A stretch of DNA of 64,000 nucleotides from Saccharibacillus sacchari DSM 19268 (GTDB lineage Bacteria > Bacillota > Bacilli > Paenibacillales > Paenibacillaceae), in the NCBI RefSeq assembly GCF_000585395.1, contig NZ_KK073875.1, positions 248,001 through 312,000 of the forward strand, read 5' to 3'. The position numbers and the translations under genes are program-made. The notes under the pieces were generated by a model. That model had not been told where the DNA came from, did not search any database, and worked only from the letters and a program-made list of their open reading frames with translations. Within the stretch, counting starts at the first letter, position 1; each line of letters begins with the position of its first letter. Positions 1 through 8,614 of the stretch are shown piece after piece.

Positions 1-1
1 G

Positions 2-766
2 CGCTTCACGCTGTTCGTCGGCGGAATCGCGACGCTTGCCGCCTTCGTGCCGATGTTGTTTATCCGCGAGCAGCGCACACAGCCGGAGACCGCGAAGATT
101 TCCGAAACGCAGCAATCGCAGCCGAACGCCGAACAGGCCAAAGCCGATACGTCGGGAAAAAAAGCGCCCGACGGAAGTTCGCGCATCATCTTCTGGTTCG
201 TATTGGCGCAGCTTCCGATCGGCCTCGGTTCGGGACTCGTCGTCCCTTACCTGAATCTGTATTTCACGAACCGCTTCGGCGTCTCGATCTCCATGATGAG
301 CCTGTTAATCTCATTGGGGCAAATCATGACCATCGTGTCCATGCTAATCGGCCCGTCGTTATCCAAAAAGGTGGGGCCTGTACGCGCCGTCGTTATTTTC
401 CAACTCTTATCGCTGCCGTTCCTGCTGACGACCGGATTCACCAATATTGCGCTGGTTGCCTCGATTGCATTCTTGTTCCGCCAAGCGCTAATGAACGCGG
501 CCAATCCGATCCAGTCCGCCGTCATGGTCGATCGGATTCCGGACAACAAGCGCAGCATCGCCAATTCGCTGACCCAGACCGCGTTTATGCTCGGTTGGGC
601 GAGCATGGGACCGGTACAGTCGTTTTTGGTCACGACGTACGGCAATTATTGGGGGTACGCGATTACGTTCAGCATTACGGGCGCGCTGTATGTGACGGCT
701 TCGCTGCTTTATTACTTCAAGTTCCGCGAACGCCCGGCCCGGCGGATAGGCACCGCCGTGCATTAA
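2..766 (+). CDS. MFS transporter, C-terminal part (5' end outside window)
   Basis: The frame is open from the first bases, so this is the 3' part (about 254 residues) of a major facilitator superfamily permease. Several hydrophobic segments are visible, preceded by a polar, charged loop (about residues 20-60 of the fragment, rich in Q, K, P) that fits the central cytoplasmic loop between the two six-helix halves. A GSGLVVPYLNLYF stretch and the RxxLMNAANPIQSA helix are typical of drug/sugar MFS efflux proteins. The substrate cannot be inferred. The stop is followed by about 95 bases and then a strong hairpin. Confidence 0.85.
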   Translation, partial: RFTLFVGGIATLAAFVPMLFIREQRTQPETAKISETQQSQPNAEQAKADTSGKKAPDGSSRIIFWFVLAQLPIGLGSGLVVPYLNLYFTNRFGVSISMMSLLISLGQIMTIVSMLIGPSLSKKVGPVRAVVIFQLLSLPFLLTTGFTNIALVASIAFLFRQALMNAANPIQSAVMVDRIPDNKRSIANSLTQTAFMLGWASMGPVQSFLVTTYGNYWGYAITFSITGALYVTASLLYYFKFRERPARRIGTAVH

Positions 767-785
767 TGCACAGTGCTTTACTTAG

Positions 786-803
786 CTGCTCCATTTTTCT
801 TAG
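786..803. repeat. Remnant of the TAGGGCGTGTACGCAAA repeat end
   Basis: TAGGGCGTGTACGCAAAA just after the MFS gene equals the terminal inverted repeat of the complete element at 60374-60537. The rest of the element is absent, so this is a solo end. Confidence 0.5.
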
Positions 804-860
804 GGCGTGTACGCAAAAACACTCCGTTTCGGCTTCAACACTTTAATCGCGTCAATACAA

Positions 861-898
861 AAAGGGATGATACCGATCATGATCGGTATCATCCCTTT
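861..898. terminator. Perfect 18-bp inverted repeat, bidirectional terminator
   Basis: AAAGGGATGATACCGATC, a two-base loop AT, then its exact complement ending in CCCTTT and flanked by A/T runs on both sides. It lies between the convergent MFS gene and oppD and can end both transcripts. Confidence 0.85.
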
Positions 899-948
899 TA
901 CTTGATTTCTTGATCTAACGATATTTCTTATGCAGCGATATTGGCTGC

Positions 949-2010
949 TTAGGCCTCTACCAACACCGGAGTCTCGTAAGCGTTATCCAGCTTGCGCTGA
1001 CGACGCTGTACCGCTTCCGGCGGCGTCACCGAAGGAGCGTCGGGGTGCAGCAGCCAAGACTTCACGAAGTGGGTGTCGGAGACCTTGAACATCGGAGGTT
1101 CCTTCTCGAAGTCGATCTTCATCGCATAGTTGCTGCGGAGGGCGAACGCGTCGCCGACCGGAGGGTGCAGCAGATCCGGAGGCGTGCCCGGAATCGCCGT
1201 CAACTTCTCTTCGCCGTTGCTGTCCAGCGCAGGCATCGAGGAAAGCAATCCCCATGTGTACGGGTGGCGCGGATCGTAGAAGATCTCGGCAGCCGTTCCC
1301 ATTTCGACGATTTGGCCGGCATACATAACCGCGACACGGTCGGCCATCTTCGCCACGACGCCAAGGTCATGGGTAATGAAGATGATCGAAGTTCCGATCT
1401 TCGCTTGCAGATCCTTCATCAATTCAAGAATTTGAGCCTGAATCGTTACGTCGAGCGCCGTTGTCGGTTCGTCGGCAATCAGCAGCTTAGGGTTGGCAGC
1501 CAATGCCATCGCGATCACGACGCGCTGACGCATGCCGCCGGAGAATTCGTGCGGGTATTGGTTGAAACGCTTTTCATGGTTCGGAATGCCGACCAATTGC
1601 AGCAATTCCAGACCGCGCGCGCGAGCATCGGCCGCAGAAATTTTTTCGTGCGTGAACAGAACTTCCGTGATCTGCTTGCCCACTTTCATCGTCGGGTTCA
1701 GCGAGGTCATCGGGTCCTGAAAGATCATGCCGATTTCTTTGCCGCGCATTTTTTGCATTTGGTTTTGTGTTTTCTTAACCAAATCCTGGCCTTCGAACAA
1801 GATTTGTCCGCGCTTGTACTGACCTTGCGGTTCAGGTACAAGCTTCATGATCGCCTGCGAAGTTACGCTCTTGCCCGAGCCGGATTCGCCTACGATTGCC
1901 AGTGTCTCACCCTTGTCCAAATGGAAGTTAACGCCACGGATCGCCTGAACTTCGCCGGCGCGGGTTCTGAATGAAATCGCCAAATCTTTGACTTCGAGAA
2001 GTCTCTCCAT
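949..2010 (-). CDS. oppD: Oligopeptide ABC transporter ATP-binding protein (OppD type), orphan
   Basis: This 353-residue ATPase energises uptake of oligopeptides (OppD/DppD family) on the cytoplasmic face. Walker A GESGSGKS (about residues 40-47), the LSGG-type signature SGGMRQRV, Walker B LLIADEPT and the C-terminal oligopeptide domain with IPGTPPDLLHPPVGD are visible. The ATG at 2010 has AGGGAG 8 bases upstream; an in-frame GTG at 2019 would leave no space for it. The usual OppA/B/C/F partners are not adjacent: an MFS gene and glutaminase flank it, so it must work with permeases encoded elsewhere or is a leftover. Substrate specificity is not readable. Confidence 0.9.
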   Translation of the reverse strand: MERLLEVKDLAISFRTRAGEVQAIRGVNFHLDKGETLAIVGESGSGKSVTSQAIMKLVPEPQGQYKRGQILFEGQDLVKKTQNQMQKMRGKEIGMIFQDPMTSLNPTMKVGKQITEVLFTHEKISAADARARGLELLQLVGIPNHEKRFNQYPHEFSGGMRQRVVIAMALAANPKLLIADEPTTALDVTIQAQILELMKDLQAKIGTSIIFITHDLGVVAKMADRVAVMYAGQIVEMGTAAEIFYDPRHPYTWGLLSSMPALDSNGEEKLTAIPGTPPDLLHPPVGDAFALRSNYAMKIDFEKEPPMFKVSDTHFVKSWLLHPDAPSVTPPEAVQRRQRKLDNAYETPVLVEA

Positions 2011-2029
2011 TATCTCCACTCCCTATAAA

Positions 2030-2051
2030 GCCCGTTCACGGAGGAACGGGC
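2030..2051 (-). promoter_or_regulatory. GC-rich hairpin in the oppD leader
   Basis: GCCCGTTC and GAACGGGC form an 8-bp stem with loop CTCCGT, four bases upstream of the oppD Shine-Dalgarno AGGGAG. The loop contains CTCC, which could pair with the ribosome site, and the stem is followed by TTTAT, so it could be a weak attenuator or translation control hairpin. The structure is seen; the function is inferred. Confidence 0.35.
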
Positions 2052-2277
2052 CGATTGTCGCTTTTCGCATATCGTTCTCGCGAGTCGTTCGCAGCCGCGA
2101 ACCTCGCTTTTCCGAACGTTTTGGTATGATTCAGGAGAACATTGTTTTACGAAACCGTATGTAATATTGTAACTGCTTGCGTATCTGGCAGTCAAGCAGA
2201 CATTAGATGTTAGGTGTTTATGAAAAAGCAAATGATGTATGATGAAAAACAGATCAGAACGATAAGGAGGCTATGCC

Positions 2278-3225
2278 ATGACAAATAAAGAAGCACGCTT
2301 GGAGGAAGTCCGACAATTCCTGCCCCAATGGCTTGAGGAAAGCCGAAAAGAAGCCGCCTCCGGAGAAGTGGCTTCCTATATCCCCGAACTATCCAAAGCC
2401 TCCCATACCGCTCTGGGCATTCACTTGCTCGATATCCAAGGCGATTCCGCTTCTGCCGGAGACTGCGGCATGAGCTTTACGCTGCAAAGCATCTCGAAGG
2501 TATTCACCCTCATTCTTGCATTGATAGACAATGGCGAAGACGCCGTATTTGAACGCGTGGGCATGGAACCGACCGGAGACAACTTCAATTCCATGCTCAA
2601 ACTGGAGCTTGTACGCCCCGGCATTCCGTTCAACCCTCTGATCAACGCAGGCGCGATCACCATCTCGTCCATGATTAAAGGCGCTACGCCGGAAGAAAAA
2701 TCAGCGCGCATTCTTGACTTTTTCCGCCGTTTATCCGGCGGCAGTCCGCTCAAAGTCAACGAAGCCGTCTATCGTTCCGAATTCGAGACCGGCAACCTCA
2801 ACCGTTCCATCGCGTATTTCCTTGTGGAAAACGGCGTGCTGAACGGCAGCGTCGAAGAAGTGCTCTCCATTTACTTCCGTCATTGTTCGATCGAAGCGAC
2901 CTGCCGCGATCTCGCGCGCATGGCTTTGATTCTGGCGGGAGACGGTACCGATCCGCTCAGCGGGGAAAACCTGATCCCCCGCCGCTATGTTCAGATCGCC
3001 AAAACGTTCATGATTACATGCGGCATGTATAACGCCTCCGGCGAGTTCGCGATCAAAGCCGGACTCCCTGCCAAAAGCGGCGTCTCGGGCGGTATTTTGA
3101 CCTTCGTGCCCGGCGCTCTCGGCATCGGCGTAGTCGGTCCGGCCCTGAATGCAAAAGGCAACAGCAGCGCGGGCGTGCATCTGATCGAACGATTGTCGCA
3201 GCGCATGGACTGGAGCTTATTCTAA
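2278..3225 (+). CDS. glsA: Glutaminase A
   Basis: 315 residues, the usual length of the serine-dependent beta-lactamase-fold glutaminases that convert glutamine to glutamate and ammonia in the cytoplasm. The family motif SxxK appears as FTLQSISKVF (about residues 62-74), followed by the conserved INAGAI segment and the C-terminal KSGVSGGI box. The ATG is preceded by AAGGAGG at 8-base spacing. It stands alone between minus-strand oppD and leuA. No terminator is obvious after the stop, only a short repeat remnant. Confidence 0.93.
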   Translation: MTNKEARLEEVRQFLPQWLEESRKEAASGEVASYIPELSKASHTALGIHLLDIQGDSASAGDCGMSFTLQSISKVFTLILALIDNGEDAVFERVGMEPTGDNFNSMLKLELVRPGIPFNPLINAGAITISSMIKGATPEEKSARILDFFRRLSGGSPLKVNEAVYRSEFETGNLNRSIAYFLVENGVLNGSVEEVLSIYFRHCSIEATCRDLARMALILAGDGTDPLSGENLIPRRYVQIAKTFMITCGMYNASGEFAIKAGLPAKSGVSGGILTFVPGALGIGVVGPALNAKGNSSAGVHLIERLSQRMDWSLF

Positions 3226-3226
3226 G

Positions 3227-3239
3227 ACACGCCCTAGTC
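3227..3239. repeat. Short remnant of the GACACGCCCTAG repeat end
   Basis: GACACGCCCTAG directly behind the glsA stop matches the outer end of the repeats at 15954 and 60537. Only the end is left. Confidence 0.35.
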
Positions 3240-3258
3240 GCAAACTCCCCCTCGTCTC

Positions 3259-4830
3259 TTATGAGATCGTCGCTTCGTTTACGGTCTGCGCCCCGGCAGA
3301 ACGCGCTTCGCGTACCGCTCGGTTGCAGGCCGCCATATACGCTTCGGCCGCGGCTACGAGAATGTCGCGGTTTGTTGCCGCGCCGCGATGCAGCGCTTCG
3401 CCCAAGCGAACCGTTACCGTTGCTTCTCCCGCAGACGTCTCTCCGGCGGATACCGAATACAACTCCAGATCGGCAAACTCGATCGGCTCCGGAATCGCGC
3501 GTCGGATCGCGTCGACCGCCGCTTCAACAGGCCCTTCTCCGCCGCCTGTGTACACCGTCGTACTTCCGGTCTCGTTATTGCGGATTTTGCAAGAAGCCAC
3601 GCGGTGTGCTTCATTGCCCGTCACAATCTGTATTTCCTCCAGCGCATACGGCTCCAACGCCCGATCCACCGCTTGCCCCGCCAATTGCATCAACTCGTGG
3701 TCATGCACCGTTTTTTGGCGATCGGCCTTTTCCTTGAAAGCGGCATACAGCTCTTCCAACTGCTCGTTGTTCAGTTCTACGCCGAACTCCGCAACCCGGT
3801 GACGCAGCGCATGACGTCCGGAATGCTTGCCCAATACAATCATGCTGCGCGGAATGCCCAGACGTTCCGGGTCCATGATCTCGTACGTATTCCGATTTTT
3901 GAGCAATCCGTCCTGATGGATGCCTGCTTCGTGCTGGAAAGCATTGCGGCCGACAATAGGCTTATTGAACGCGATCGGCGATCCCATCATCCGGCTGACC
4001 ATTTGCGAGGTCGCGTAAATTTCTTCCGGGCGAATATTCGTCTTCACGCCGAAATGTTCCCCGCGCGTCGCCAACGCCATCGCCAATTCTTCGAGCGAGC
4101 AGTTGCCTGCACGTTCGCCTACTCCGTTAACCGTCACTTCGACATGCGTGACCCCTGCCTGAATCGCGGCCAGACTGTTAGCCACGGCCATGCCCAAGTC
4201 ATTGTGACAATGAGCGCTGAATTCCACGCGATCGCTTCCGCGCACGCCCTTCATCACCCGCGTGAACATGGCACCGTATTCTTCCGGCAGCGCAAAGCCT
4301 ACCGTATCGGGAATATTCAGAATGGTCGCCCCTTCTTCTATGACGGCTTCCAACACTTCGAACAGGAATTCATCACCGGTCCGCGTCGCGTCCATCGGGG
4401 AAAACTCGACTTCGTCTACAAACTGCTTCGCGTAAGACACCATCTCGCGAGCCAGGCTCACCACTTCCGCGCGCGTCTTTTTCAACTGGAAGTCCAAATG
4501 AATATTCGACGAGGAGAGGAACATATGCAAGCGTCTGCGCTCTGCGTCTCGGGTCGCGCGAATCGCCGAATCGATATCCGCTTTCACCGCGCGGGCAAAC
4601 CCGCAGATCTCCACGCCCTGAATCTCGCGCGAGATACGCTGCACCGCCTGAAAATCGCCGGGACTGGAGATCGGGAATCCCGGTTCGATCGTGTCCACGC
4701 CGAGCGCTGCCAACCGATGAGCTAATTTGATCTTTTGTTCGACATCCAGCGAAGCGCCAGGCGCCTGTTCGCCGTCTCTCAACGTCGTATCGAAAATTTT
4801 GATTTGTCTCATTCCTGTTTCGTTTTTCAT
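3259..4830 (-). CDS. leuA: 2-isopropylmalate synthase
   Basis: First committed step of leucine synthesis: acetyl-CoA plus 2-oxoisovalerate gives 2-isopropylmalate. 523 residues with the HMGL-like TIM barrel (DTTLRDGEQAPG at residues 14-25, metal-binding HCHND at 207-211) and the C-terminal LeuA regulatory domain that normally binds leucine for feedback inhibition. The ATG at 4830 has GGAGG 9 bases upstream. Other ilv/leu genes are not adjacent, so leuA is transcribed alone behind two leucine T-box leaders, giving both transcriptional and allosteric control by leucine supply. Confidence 0.96.
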   Translation of the reverse strand: MKNETGMRQIKIFDTTLRDGEQAPGASLDVEQKIKLAHRLAALGVDTIEPGFPISSPGDFQAVQRISREIQGVEICGFARAVKADIDSAIRATRDAERRRLHMFLSSSNIHLDFQLKKTRAEVVSLAREMVSYAKQFVDEVEFSPMDATRTGDEFLFEVLEAVIEEGATILNIPDTVGFALPEEYGAMFTRVMKGVRGSDRVEFSAHCHNDLGMAVANSLAAIQAGVTHVEVTVNGVGERAGNCSLEELAMALATRGEHFGVKTNIRPEEIYATSQMVSRMMGSPIAFNKPIVGRNAFQHEAGIHQDGLLKNRNTYEIMDPERLGIPRSMIVLGKHSGRHALRHRVAEFGVELNNEQLEELYAAFKEKADRQKTVHDHELMQLAGQAVDRALEPYALEEIQIVTGNEAHRVASCKIRNNETGSTTVYTGGGEGPVEAAVDAIRRAIPEPIEFADLELYSVSAGETSAGEATVTVRLGEALHRGAATNRDILVAAAEAYMAACNRAVREARSAGAQTVNEATIS

Positions 4831-4910
4831 CGTTAATCGCCTCCGAAAGTAAGTTGATGTTCTATTGCGCCACTGGGACGCGTTTTAAAACGCGCCTTTG
4901 TCGACATATA

Positions 4911-5220
4911 AAAAAAGCCCGTCGTCTCTAAATCAAGAGACGACGGGCTTAAGCCGCCGCGGTACCACTCTCGTTGATCTTCGATCCGCCCATAGGCTGC
5001 TCGAAGACCCGCTTGAACCCGGATAACGGTCGGGTGACCGGTCGGCTTACTTCCGCTTACGCTTAGGATCAAGCATGCTAAGCGGAGCTCGGCTTCCGCG
5101 CTTCCGGGCGAGTTCGGGGAAACGAACGCTGCGTCGCACCCGGTACCTCGTTAACGCCAAAGGTACTTACCCGCAGCTCTCTGTGCATCGTTTCCGATCC
5201 TACTACTCCCGTTCATTGCG
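4911..5220 (-). ncRNA. T-box leader 2 (leucine specifier), proximal to leuA
   Basis: Minus-strand leader with the conserved T-box AACGAGAGTGGTACCGCGG (4957-4974), followed by a terminator whose stem GCCCGTCGTCTCTTGATT/AGAGACGACGGGC (4913-4950) ends in a T run. Stem I contains the AGAGAG motif and a specifier loop GAACTCGCC, placing the Leu codon CUC at 5110-5112. Uncharged tRNA-Leu should favour the antiterminator and let leuA be transcribed. Confidence 0.9.
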
Positions 5221-5260
5221 CTTGTTCATTAAGTTGATTTGCGACTCTTCGGGTAAAATA

Positions 5261-5545
5261 AAAAGCCCGTCGTCTCTTGGTTCAAGAGACGACAGGCTGT
5301 GCTGTCGCGGTACCACTCTCGTTGATTCCGTTTGTCCCTGGGACAAAGCGAAATCCGCTCGTCGGCCCTCTCACGTGGGCGAGTCCGTTCAAACTTGGGA
5401 TTCCTTTGCAGCTTGAGGCTGCGGGAACCATTGGGCTTGACCGCTTCCGGGTGAGTTTCACCGAACATGCCGACTGCGTCGCACCAAATCCGCAGCTCTC
5501 TTGACGACCGCTTTCGGTTACTGATCCCGTTCATTGCGTTTTCAT
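5261..5545 (-). ncRNA. T-box leader 1 (leucine specifier), distal to leuA
   Basis: A second complete T-box unit directly upstream of the first: AACGAGAGTGGTACCGCG at 5306-5323, terminator stem AGCCTGTCGTCTCTTG/CAAGAGACGACGGGCT at 5261-5297 with a T tail, stem I AGAGAG motif, and a specifier loop GAAACTCACC with the Leu codon CUC at 5453-5455. Both units have the same specifier and nearly the same terminator, indicating a tandem duplication in series. Confidence 0.9.
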
Positions 5546-5561
5546 GTGTCAGTTTTGTGTC

Positions 5562-5591
5562 ATTCTAATCCTGTTCCCTGATCTTTGTCAA
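5562..5591 (-). promoter_or_regulatory. Sigma-A promoter of the T-box/leuA transcript
   Basis: TTGACA (5586-5591) and TAGAAT (5562-5567) with an 18-base spacer on the minus strand, just ahead of T-box leader 1. Confidence 0.6.
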
Positions 5592-5613
5592 CCCTGAATT
5601 TCCGGATTGAACA

Positions 5614-5907
5614 TCAGGGATATACGGTCGAGAAATGCTCGACGATCGGAAAAGGATCATAATAATCATGCAGCAACCTTTTCCATTCCAGATACTGCGC
5701 CGAGCCGCGAAAGCCTTCCGTATGCGCTTCGAGCGTCTCCCAACGAACCAACAGCAGATACTTCTGATCGTCTTCCAGACAACGTTGAAGCTCATGATTC
5801 AGGTATCCTTCGATCTGGCCGATATACGCCGAAGCAAGACGAAAATCACGTTCGAAATCTTCGGTACGACCTGGTTTGACCTGCAACATTGCCGCTTCCA
5901 GAATCAT
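5614..5907 (-). CDS. Antibiotic biosynthesis monooxygenase (ABM) family protein
   Basis: 97-residue single-domain protein of the ABM/dimeric ferredoxin-like fold. It has the family pattern: an N-terminal beta strand with KPGRTEDFE, a central helix, GYLNHELQRCLEDDQKYLLLVRWE and a terminal VEHF strand. Members include quinol monooxygenases and haem-degrading enzymes, but no haem or substrate residue can be assigned here. The start has AAAGGAG at good spacing. It is probably monocistronic, since it has its own promoter upstream and the leuA promoter follows its stop. Confidence 0.8.
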   Translation of the reverse strand: MILEAAMLQVKPGRTEDFERDFRLASAYIGQIEGYLNHELQRCLEDDQKYLLLVRWETLEAHTEGFRGSAQYLEWKRLLHDYYDPFPIVEHFSTVYP

Positions 5908-5934
5908 GGTTGCTCACTCCTTTGCATTTGGGCA

Positions 5935-5962
5935 AGTATACCAGAATTCAGGGTTGCGTCAA
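5935..5962 (-). promoter_or_regulatory. Sigma-A promoter of the ABM gene
   Basis: TTGACG (5957-5962), 16-base spacer, TATACT (5935-5940), minus strand, about 28 bases before the start codon. Confidence 0.6.
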
Positions 5963-6044
5963 CCGGTTCTCTATCTTAATAACCGCTCTTCCAGCCCGCG
6001 AACAGTCCACGAGAGCGAGACCTATCACTTCGATTAGCGGATAT

Positions 6045-6680
6045 TCAGTGTCCTTGCTCAAGAGACACGGAACTGTTATACCGGATTCTTTCCGCCCCCG
6101 CAAAAGCCATCCCGTCGAAACGGACGCGATACACGTCAGGCATAGAAAGCTGTTGCCAAAACGAATAGTCGTACTGCGGATCCCAACTGCCGAGCATCAA
6201 CGTCAACACATCACCATGCGTGCCGACCGCAATCCGTTTTCCCGCATGCTCCCGCAACAATTGCCCGATGACGGGCAACGCTCGCGAACGCGCCTGTCGA
6301 CTGCTCTCTCCGCCGGGCGGGCAGTAATCCGGATCTTCGTAACAACGGCGTTTTGCTTCAGCGAATCTTTCCGGACCGAGATCCTGTTCACCCGAAACCA
6401 GCCGTTCATGCAGGGCGTCATAAAGCTTTATCGTTTTTGCGGCATATTCGGCTAACGGGGCAAGCGTCTCCACGGCACGTTGATACGGACTGGATACAAA
6501 AACTTCGATCTTTTCTTTTTCCAACCGACGACATACAGCCATAGCTTCTGCTTTCCCGCTATCCGATAACCCGCGTTCCAGCTCTCGGCCATGCTCGTAC
6601 TTCGAATGAGCATGACGGACAAAGTACAGGACGGTTTCGGTATCAATGTCGTCCGCCCCGCGATCAGCGATGTTCAACAA
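6045..6680 (-). CDS. Histidine phosphatase family protein (phosphoglycerate-mutase-like)
   Basis: The catalytic RHA motif, in the form VLYFVRHAHSKYE near the N-terminus, and a second histidine in AVGTHGDVL mark a histidine-phosphatase-superfamily enzyme; the substrate is unknown. The likely start is TTG at 6680, 9 bases after GGAGG, giving 211 residues; an upstream GTG at 6713 has no ribosome site. The start overlaps the end of the HD-domain gene by 17 bases, so the two are translationally coupled. Two more members of this superfamily occur in the window (37274 and 47238). Confidence 0.85.
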   Translation of the reverse strand: MLNIADRGADDIDTETVLYFVRHAHSKYEHGRELERGLSDSGKAEAMAVCRRLEKEKIEVFVSSPYQRAVETLAPLAEYAAKTIKLYDALHERLVSGEQDLGPERFAEAKRRCYEDPDYCPPGGESSRQARSRALPVIGQLLREHAGKRIAVGTHGDVLTLMLGSWDPQYDYSFWQQLSMPDVYRVRFDGMAFAGAERIRYNSSVSLEQGH

Positions 6681-7713
6681 TGTCACCCTCCTCCCAAAAT
6701 ACATGATACTCACCCAGCAGCCCGCCTAACGCTTCAAGCTTCGGATAATCAGGCAACCTAGCCGGATCAACCGCACCCTGAATGCGCGGCAACGTCAGGT
6801 ATAGCTTATTTAGGCGATGTCGATAAGCTTCCGTCGGTCGCGCTTCGTCGCTCCGAACGACACGCAGCTCCTGCGGACGATACAAAAACCGATAGGTTTC
6901 TTCAGCCGTTGCCGGATGTCGCCTTAGCAAAGCAAGCAGTTCCTCGTCGGCCAAATTGCCCATCTCCGTTCCGCGCAGTCCGCCTTCGCCAATCAAACGT
7001 TGCGTCAGCGCTCGAAGCACCGCGACAGGGCCAATATTGTCCGCTGAAGCATGATAATACGCTTCGTGCACGATCAGCTTTATCATTTGCGCTGCCGTGT
7101 CGGCATCCGCTTCGAGATGGGGACCCGACAGCTTGAAGCCGCTCAGCAGTTCCGATGCCGGCCTTGGCAAAATGCCAAAGGCAGCCGCGCTTCGCACCCA
7201 CGAATCCAAATGATCGGCATGAAGCACGCCTTCGCGGCTTCGCAGCGGACTGGCTGCATTTCCTTCGATCAGATCAAGTACCGTCTGCCGATTCAACCCT
7301 CCCAGTGCGCGATGAATCTGTTCCGAAGACAGCACCTCCTCGGAATGCCGATGATGATCGAAGCCCTCCAATCCTTCCAGCGCGTGACTAAACGGCCCAT
7401 GCCCAACGTCATGCAGCAACGCGGCCGCTCGCAATTCCGGCCATTCCGGCGCAAAGTGTGCCACGCACGCAAATACACCCAGCGTATGCTGCAACCGTGT
7501 TGACGTATGCTGAGTATGCAAGGATGCCGGGCCCGCATGGCGCACATAATGCAACCGTCGCACGGCGTTCGTCCGCAGCAGCTCCATCTCGATTGCAGTC
7601 GGCGTAATGATCGTTCCCCACAATGGATCGCGCAAAGCGCCCGGACCCGCCATTTGACCATAAGTTCCGTCGGAACCTTTTTCATGCCTATTCGTTATTT
7701 CCGTTCTTTCCAT
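6664..7713 (-). CDS. HD-domain metal-dependent phosphohydrolase (YwfO-like)
   Basis: 349 residues. The HD-domain metal motifs are present: TRLQHTLGV (about 73-81), LLHDVGHGPFSH (about 99-110) and HADHLDSW (about 188-195). The layout resembles dNTP triphosphohydrolase-related proteins such as B. subtilis YwfO. These act on nucleotides, but the substrate cannot be fixed here. GAGAGGAG precedes the ATG. It shares a transcript with the overlapping histidine phosphatase downstream, which suggests phosphate-ester housekeeping as the common theme. Confidence 0.85.
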   Translation of the reverse strand: MERTEITNRHEKGSDGTYGQMAGPGALRDPLWGTIITPTAIEMELLRTNAVRRLHYVRHAGPASLHTQHTSTRLQHTLGVFACVAHFAPEWPELRAAALLHDVGHGPFSHALEGLEGFDHHRHSEEVLSSEQIHRALGGLNRQTVLDLIEGNAASPLRSREGVLHADHLDSWVRSAAAFGILPRPASELLSGFKLSGPHLEADADTAAQMIKLIVHEAYYHASADNIGPVAVLRALTQRLIGEGGLRGTEMGNLADEELLALLRRHPATAEETYRFLYRPQELRVVRSDEARPTEAYRHRLNKLYLTLPRIQGAVDPARLPDYPKLEALGGLLGEYHVFWEEGDIVEHR

Positions 7714-7908
7714 ACCCGCATCTCCTCTCCGCGAACTTGGCCCAAACTCTGTTTCATGCTTATTCGCTAAGTATAACGTTTCCAGCCCAGGCGGTAAAAT
7801 CCGGCAATTGTCGGTTTCTCGACTTCTTCTTGATCCATCGCATACAATCGGTATACGGGCTTTATACGCGAATGATGGATCATGTCATACTGAAGGAGTC
7901 TTATACCC

Positions 7909-8517
7909 ATGAAAAAATGGATCACCCTTACCGTGTACGCCGCTGCTTTATTGTTGATTCTGATCTATCGGCATGAACTTCAAGCACTGATGGAAAATGT
8001 GTCCTTGCCTCTTTCTACCGGATTTGCGCTTGCTTTTCTGTTTGCTTTTTTTCCGGTGCTGCCGTATAAGCTCCTGATCGGCTCGCTTGGTTTTTTGTAT
8101 GGGCCTGCGCTCGGCGCGTTAACGGCATGGCTCGCCGTCACTACGGCTTCTTTGCTGCAATATACCCTGGTACGCCGATTTTTCCGGGAACAAGGCCGCG
8201 CCGCATTAGCCAAGTTTTCAGGTCTGGAACGGGCCGGACAGCTGATGGAACGCCGACCGTTTTTGGTGATTTTGGCGGCTCGGCTCGTTCCTCTTCTTCC
8301 GCAAGCGCTGGTTAATTTATACCCGGCCTTTTTGAACATTCGACCTATCGTCTATATCGCCGCTTCGGCTCTGGGCAAAATTCCGGCTATGCTCGTTTTT
8401 GCTTTTGTGGGACAGAATTTATTTACGGATTTGCCGAAAACAATGACAGTGTTGGCTTTGTACGGAGGGTTTCTGCTAATGGTTTATGCGGTGTACCGAT
8501 TCGTTCTTCGTCGGTAA
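7909..8517 (+). CDS. TVP38/TMEM64 (DedA-related) family membrane protein
   Basis: 202 residues, mostly hydrophobic, with about five to six membrane segments. The VTT-domain pattern includes GFLYGPALGALTAWLAVTTAS in the first half and the RLVPLLPQALVNL re-entrant motif in the second. Family members are linked to lipid scrambling and envelope homeostasis. GAAGGAG lies 9 bases before the ATG. It precedes a small hypothetical gene on the same strand, 97 bases apart. Confidence 0.85.
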   Translation: MKKWITLTVYAAALLLILIYRHELQALMENVSLPLSTGFALAFLFAFFPVLPYKLLIGSLGFLYGPALGALTAWLAVTTASLLQYTLVRRFFREQGRAALAKFSGLERAGQLMERRPFLVILAARLVPLLPQALVNLYPAFLNIRPIVYIAASALGKIPAMLVFAFVGQNLFTDLPKTMTVLALYGGFLLMVYAVYRFVLRR

Positions 8518-8614
8518 AGGCGGCGGGCAAGCCCGTTTGCCGAATTCTTTTGCGGGGTAAATGGAGAATACGCAGATGATGCACGAAGCATCGTCGAAGG
8601 AAAGGGTGGTAACG

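Noticed and set aside
4833-5534. Open frames of 79-113 codons inside the leuA leader
   Set aside because: They overlap the two T-box RNAs, have no ribosome sites, and their sequence is fully explained by the RNA motifs.
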